From Selaginella tamariscina (taxonomy: Eukaryota > Streptophyta > Lycopodiopsida > Selaginellales > Selaginellaceae), in contig PUQB01000033.1 in assembly GCA_003024785.1 (NCBI GenBank), positions 1-64,000 on the forward strand: DNA of 64,000 nt, given 5' to 3'. Below the pieces are notes generated by a model. The model was not told where the DNA came from. It saw only the letters and a list, made by a program, of their open reading frames with translations, and ran no database searches. Made by a program: the position numbers and the translations under genes. Each line of letters starts with the position of its first letter. The stretch's first letter is position 1. This document shows, piece by piece, positions 58,266-64,000 of the stretch.

Positions 58266-59240
58266 ATGGATTTCTTCATCAACTTGCATGTTGCTCGCTT
58301 TCCTAAACCAATTGCCTTCAAGGAAGTGAAGGTATATTTCTTCTTTTATTCTTTTATTTATTTGACTTTTTATTATATTGGAGTTTTTGTAGGTTGGTAC
58401 AATAGTGGTTCTAAGGAAATTCTTATTGTATGGTCACCCTTACCAAATGTTACAACTGAAAGTTGTCACCAAGGTCGATAAATTTGAGAACAAACATTTA
58501 CTGTTCTAGTTGGGCACACCTGCCTTAGAAAATGATCATCCAACCTAGACTTAGCAAGTGAAAGTGGATGTAAGTTTTAATTTTCTGTGTACAGCTCTTA
58601 AATTTTTTTTGTTGGTGGCTACAAGATGTTCTTTGTTGGCCAACAAAGGTATGTGATGAGGAGGAGGACCTGGAATGCGCAAAGGATGAAGATCAAAGCC
58701 CTCCACCATCCCGACACCATCAAAACCATTGAAAGTAGTCTTGGTATGTATTATGATTTTTGCGCTTATAATAATAATATCCCGGTTCTCCCAACTATGT
58801 TAAAAGAGTGCGCAGGTAGTGGTTAAGTCCGGTCAGAGCAACCACAAGCCATCTAAACAGCTAAATTCCAAGGACCAAGTTGAACTCTTACATTGTGAGG
58901 AGGTACTCTCATATATGAGTTTTGTTTGTTAATTTTTACTAAGGATTTTTTTCAAAACATAGGAAGCTATTCCTAGCAACAACAATGGAGATGAAGAATC
59001 TAATGATGAACAAAAATCTAGAGATCATAATCCTGGTGAGATTGTTAGTATGGAAGTAGAGACACATCAGTTAGAGACAACTACCGGTAGCCCCATGGAG
59101 AATACAATGCATGTACATGTAGAAGAGGAGATAAATTCTTGCACTTACATATTTTCATTATGAACTCCTTGTTTCTGTATTGTAGGTAGTTGTTAAAGAA
59201 GATGGTGGGGAGGGTGGTTTGACTGTCACGAACAAATAAA
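58266..59240 (+). pseudogene. Unrecognised multi-exon gene fragment, better copy
   Basis: Exon-like blocks: 58266-58331 (MDFFINLHVARFPKPIAF..., donor GTATAT), one from 58393 (VGTIVVLRKFLLYGHPYQML...), an acidic/Pro block from 58649 (VCDEEEDLECAKDEDQSPPP), an Asn/Asp/Glu-rich block from 58973 (EAIPSNNNGDEESNDEQKS) and a short one after TGTATTGTAG near 59186 that ends at a stop (TNK). These could be parts of a nuclear, acidic protein. The family is not recognised. Frames are short and may already be dead. Confidence 0.35.
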
Positions 59241-61257
59241 AGGATGACATTCCAATTGTGAATACTATGCAAGTTAGTTTGCATTTGCTTCATTGTTGTT
59301 TTTGTAAACAATGTATTCTATTCATGCAAGTGCATAAAGAGGAACTAGCAGAGGAGCCAATTGAGAAGCTGCTTATGACAAAGCAATATCACTGAGACCA
59401 TGTATAAGGATAAGCAGTGGCTGTAAGTTTTTGGACTGTAAAATTGCAGCCTAGCTAACATTAGAAAAAAAAATTCTCCTATGTAACCGAAGTAAATAAA
59501 GCAAGTGAAGATGACTACAAGGTAACAAGTGTTGTGATTTAGGTTCCTGTCTAAAGCCTCACAATTTTATAGGTACCTAAGGATTATCAAGGAGCTGGAT
59601 ATGGACTCCCTCAAATTTCTAGCTAGTGTACTTCTTCAACAACTAGTAACCAAATTAAGCCTTGTTTCTATGAAAGTCTTTTGTTGTTGCCCACAACTAG
59701 AAGGTTGGTTCTAAGGTATTTGTAGTTGCGGCATCTCAACCTATTTCAAATGGGATTTTGAAGATTCACAATGCAAGTTGGTAGGAGAAGCAGTTTGATT
59801 CTTCAATTGTGCACTCCTGAGTAGTCACGTTGTTTTCAGTAACCACTTATGCTACCACTTTAGAAGTCAAAGTAGAAGCCACTATAGGACACTATAGTTA
59901 GTAGTTTTCAATATGTAATCTTAAATCTCACTTTTGTAAACCATTTTAAATATTGCAAAGCAGCCTATAATGTTGTTAACATAATATAGCACTTTCAAAA
60001 ACTCAAAGAAAAACACTCATTCAAACACTATATTTCACACTTTATGAGGCCACATTTGGTTGTCACCAACTTTCTCTTTCAAATCCACTTTCATATAGCA
60101 CTATAAGTAACAATATATTTCCACAATAAAGTCACTATAAAATCCATGTTCTTCCTAATAAGCATTTATATCTCTTGTACAAGGGTATGCTCTTAAGCTT
60201 TATTAGAACAAATGAGAAATGGACAACCAAACAATGTATAACTTCAGCATATCCATATAATACTATTGTGGACTTATTATTTATGCTAACTATGTGACCA
60301 ACAATGTATCGAGTCGCTCCATCAATTATGGCATGAATGTAAACACCCCAAGGCCAAATTCATAATAAGTTGCATACATATAGATGTAAAAGAGGCCTTT
60401 GAATGTGCTTATTACCTCATCGTCCATGTCCATAAAAGGATATGCCTAGTCATTATGTAAACATATCTTGGAATTCTTTTGAAGACTTCATTATTGTAGT
60501 GATTCTTCTAATATCAACCTCATTGGAGATGCATCAGATTGTGGCCTATTCAAAATTCCAAAAACTTTGTTTGATAAAATCTTATACCTTAGCTAGTCTT
60601 GTTCTTTTACAAAGGGATGAATAAAAAAATGAGTAGTGCAATCACAAGATATTCTTTAAGGATACACTCCCTTCTAGTTGAGACTGGTAAACCCTCATCA
60701 TAAAATCGCTTCCCACACCCAATGCTTTCGCAATGTCCTTCATTAACTATCCTTCTTTCGTCTTACTATGAATTATTTTTTATACTTAAATTCACGGGCC
60801 TAAAAAGTCTTCTTCCGGGACAAGCAACTCTACCATCCCAAATCATATTATCCAATGTAAGAAAATTATGATCGAATTTTAATGTATGTTGATTTTGTGA
60901 GATGGACTGTTATTAAATCTTCTTGTTGTTTATCCAATAAATAAGATCTTCACCTTATCAAGCCACGATCGAGGAACAAGGAAGTGAGCAGGATTCCGAG
61001 AACAAGAAAGCTGGACTCAGAAGTAGGACAAGGAGTAGGATAGGGAGTAGGACATGAATTAGAAACCAGGAACAAGACAAGAGTAGGAGGCAAGGAGCAA
61101 GACAAGACAAGAACAAGACAAGACAAGATTGATTGTAGAAAGACTGGTGCTAATAGTAACTGATTGTATAAGAATTAGGTCAGAGCTTTATGCTCACAAC
61201 TCCAAGCTAATCTAGTCATGAGTCTAATCTGGTCATGAGCTAAAAATAGTGACCTTA

Positions 61258-61440
61258 TCCTTTAGGCATATCCTGTAGTATATCTATAGGCATATCCTGT
61301 AGGAATATCCTGCAAGCATATCCTATAGGAATATCCAGCAGGCATATCCTGTAGGTATATTCTATAAGCATATCCTGTAGGAATATCATGTAGGTATATC
61401 CTGTAGGAATATCCTGTAAGCATATCCTATCCTATAACCC
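61258..61440. repeat. Minisatellite in the gypsy-3 LTR
   Basis: Tandem units of about 12-23 bp built on TATCCTGTAGG and CATATCCTGTAGGAA, roughly ten copies. Confidence 0.85.
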
Positions 61441-61488
61441 ATATCCTGTATCTTACATCCTGTATCGGGTCATGACAACACCTCCTCC

Positions 61489-62854
61489 TTAAGGACGAGT
61501 TCCACGAGTCTTGGGACCTGGTTTAGCAGGATAACGTCGATGGAAAGCAGCAATTTTGGAAGAAGCATGGAGTAAGTTGGATGTAGATTCCCAAGTGCGA
61601 TCAGTAGGCAAATAACCTTTCCAATCCACTAAGTATTGAAGCTGGCAGTGATGAAGATGAGAATCAAGGATGGTTGCAACTTCGTACTCAGGTTCACCGT
61701 CAATGACCACAGGAGGGGAGGAGGAAGAAGTACTACCAGGAATAGAGAAGGATGATACAGCTCCAACAAAGACGTGTGAAACACAAGATGAAGTTTCACC
61801 GTAGATGGTAAGTCAAGTCGGAAAGCTACAAGATTGACCTCAGCTGCAATCTTGTAAGGGCCCAATCGTTGAAAATCCAACTTAGAAGAAGGCATGTTGG
61901 TGCGAATATGCAGATGAAGAAGCCACACGAGATCACCAAACTTGTATGCAGGTGTCGATTGACGATGAGTATCAGCATGATGCTTGTACCATTCCTGTGC
62001 CTGCTGAAGATGAACCCGAAGATCCTCATGTACCTGATGAAGATGCTGGAGACGATCCTGTACTGCAAGAGCAGAAGAAGGAGAAGCAAGAGGAAAAAAG
62101 TCAAAACATGGATGGTAGCTTGTAAGAGCAAAGAAACGTGTCTGGCTTGTAGAAGCGTGAACGGAGTTGTTGTAGGCAAACTCCGCCATTGGAAGAAGGT
62201 CCAACTAGTAGTCCTGCTGATAACTAATGAAGCAGCAAAGATATCGCTCCAAGGTTTGAATCGTGCGTTCTAACTGCCCATCAGTTTGTGGATGGTATCC
62301 TGAAGAAAGGTCCGCTTTAACCTGTAGACTCCGGAGAAATTCTCACCAAAGCTTGAACATGAATTGTGGGCCTCGATCAGAAATAATGCTCTCAGGAAGA
62401 CCATAGTATCGGAATACTTCGCGGATCACCAACTTAGCGGTTGTCTGGCCTTTAGCAGTCTTGTGACATGGTAAGAAATGAGCATGTTTGGTGAAACGGT
62501 CAACCATCACAAGAACTGCATCAAATCCATGAGAAGGAGGAGATTTGTGAGGAAATCCATAGAAATGGATCTCCAAGGAGCAGAAGGAATAGGAAAAGGA
62601 CGAAGAAGACTAGAGGGTGCGTGACGAGGCATCTTCGACCTATTGCAGGTGTCACAACTCCGTACAAACTTGTTCACAAAACCTCGCAACTTAGGCCACC
62701 AATAGTTGTGAGTCACCAACTCAACTGTCTTGGCCACACAAAATGTCATGTAGTTGGGGTTCATGACAATCCTGTACCACACAAGTCCTGCAACACCAAA
62801 AGGAACGTACAGGAGACCTTCCCGGTATAGGAGTCCGTCCTGTATGGCAAACAA
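61489..62854 (-). pseudogene. Gypsy-3 integrase and chromodomain remnants
   Basis: Integrase zinc region at 62507-62854 (HNYWWPKLRGF...CDTCNRSK), core at 62343-62576 (VMVDRFTKHAHFLP, LPESIISDRGPQF), C-terminal region at 61629-62204 (EFAYNNSVHAST...KLDFQRLGPYKI...LHLVFHTSLLE) and chromodomain at 61489-61710 (EYEVATILDSHL..LQYLVDWKGYLPTDRTWE). The frame shifts between the blocks. Confidence 0.9.
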
Positions 62855-63004
62855 CTTATAGTTTGTACAGGAACTGGGGAAGAGGATTTGCGATGTCAGG
62901 ACTAATGTGTGAAAACATATTCCTTACCAAGTCATTTGTAGCCAACTGCAAATGGATGTCCTGTAGGAGTGTGGAATTTGCTGGAGCCTGATGAACTTGT
63001 AGTG

Positions 63005-63990
63005 CTACAAGCCAAAGTTGATCAGGACCCAACAACACTTGCTTTTGACAATCATATGCAAGATTGCTAGGGGTTGGTGCAAGGTAAGAGTGCCTAGACA
63101 ATGCATTCGCCTTGCCATTTTAAAAACCAGGCCTGTAGATGATGACGAAATCAAAACATGATAGGAACTCCGCCCACCTAGCCTGTTGTCGACTAAGAAC
63201 TCGAGCCGTTTGAAAATACTCCAGGTTCTTGTGATCCGTAAGAACTTGTACAGGATGCACATCACCTTCCAGGAAATCCGCCATTCCTCGAACGAATCCA
63301 CAATGGCTTTGAGTTCCTTGTCATGAATCTCATAATTGATCTTCACCAAAAGGAACTTACGAGAGTGAAAAGCTACCTGATGAAGCAACTTATCTTCTCC
63401 AACTTGTGATAGACAGATCCTACTGCATAATCCGAGGCATCTGCTTCAACAAAGAAGGGACGAAAAGGATCAGGATGTGCTAAAATTGGAGCTATCGTGA
63501 AGGCGTCCTTGAGTGTTGTGAATGGATGTTCTACCTTGTCAGACCAAGAGCACTCCTGTGCGCTTGGTGAGTTCCGTGAGTGGAAGTACACGCTTGGAGA
63601 AGCCCTGTATGAAACGCCTGTAGAAGTTTGTAAAGCGAAGGAACATTGTACGTCTCGTACAGACTTGGTATGAAACGCCTGTAGAAGTTTGTAAAGCGAA
63701 GGAAACATTGTACGTCTCGTACAGACTTGGGACTCTCCCACTCCACGATAGTCTTTACCTTGTGCAGCAGGAGAGATAATGTAGCCCAAGAACTCCACAG
63801 TATCCCTGTCGAAGAAACACTTCTCCAACTTCGCATACAGGCCATGCTTGCGAAGCCTCTGTAGGACTAGTCGTACATGCTTGTCATGAGCCGCCTGGTC
63901 CTTGGAGAAAATCAAAATGTCATTGAAGTAGATTACCACAAACTGGTCCAAGAAGTCACGAAAGATGTCGTTCACCATGTGTTGGAACAC
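63005..63990 (-). pseudogene. Gypsy-3 reverse transcriptase and RNase H remnants
   Basis: RT C-terminal half at 63373-63990. The YxDD box reads YFND (Asn at 63922-63924), then [13 protein letters not shown] and VEFLGYIIS. An internal tandem duplication of about 62 bp (63606-63668 repeated at 63669-63730) duplicates the [11 protein letters not shown] region. RNase H follows (FFVEADASDYAVG near 63440, then [18 protein letters not shown]). Inactive. Confidence 0.85.
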
Positions 63991-64000
63991 GGCTGGGCCA

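Larger units (their letters stand above)
56602..60954. repeat. Segmental direct duplication, copy 2
   Basis: Partner of 1-4250, same orientation and generally better preserved. It ends where the gypsy-3 LTR begins, inside the phrase AAGATCTTCAC, while copy 1 continues past that point. Confidence 0.85.
60955..64000 (-). mobile_element. Gypsy-3: Ty3/gypsy chromovirus, cut by the window end
   Basis: Read on minus, the 3' LTR is about 60955-61474 (starting TGTCATGACCC, preceded by a purine tract AAGGAGGAGG at 61476-61487), and its far boundary is uncertain. Inside are a chromodomain, integrase, RNase H and RT. The 5' part lies beyond the window. Frameshifts and a tandem duplication break it. Confidence 0.85.

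Overview
The window looks like nuclear DNA of a land plant. The evidence is GT-AG introns of 50-150 bp, interstitial TTTAGGG arrays (the plant telomere unit), chromodomain Ty3/gypsy and Ty1/copia retrotransposons, and a DRB-type double-stranded-RNA-binding gene. I cannot name the species. The deep families present (DUF7869-like proteins, ParB-like domains) make a seed-free plant attractive, but this is a guess. I see no rRNA or tRNA gene. Nearly all coding sequence is transposon-derived and broken by small indels. The DRB gene at 46.3-47.5 kb is the only host-type gene I can name.

The core of the window (4.7-44.9 kb) is best explained by three copies of one large, apparently undescribed terminal-inverted-repeat element of about 14-15 kb. 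Each copy has two divergent transcription units that point outward from a shared central promoter region. Unit A encodes a DUF7869-like protein of about 1,020 residues with a possible acid triad (MD.., DN..ENKN, GHTHEDID). Unit B encodes a protein of about 970 residues with a ParB/Srx-like domain followed by a region resembling a degenerate DNA methyltransferase. Gene C, downstream of B on the same strand, encodes an FCP1-like HAD phosphatase. Both leader introns hold arrays of the 18-bp palindrome GGCGGGATTAATCCCGCC. In the B leader intron, CA/TG microsatellites and a conserved 22-bp-arm hairpin accompany the array. The 3' ends of A and of B/C carry matching outward-facing termini.

The copies are nested. 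An inner element (10875-25689: C1 and B1 on minus, A2 on plus) sits inside the central promoter of an outer element (A1 on minus at 4686-10874, B2/C2 on plus at 25690-33375). The junction shows an ATAT target duplication, and uninterrupted versions of the target exist elsewhere in the window (19192-19216, 26045-26068). Element 3 (about 36844-44891) keeps B3/C3 and a truncated A promoter. A gypsy element (33376-36843) lies between it and the outer element.

The flanks are ordinary plant repeats. A direct duplication of about 4.3 kb occurs at 1-4250 and 56602-60954 and contains pieces of unrecognised multi-exon genes. A copia pol remnant lies at 47640-49270 (minus), a nearly full-length but decayed gypsy chromovirus with both LTRs at 49647-54821 (plus), and a third gypsy element from 60955 to the window end (minus). 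Long AT-rich stretches make up the rest.
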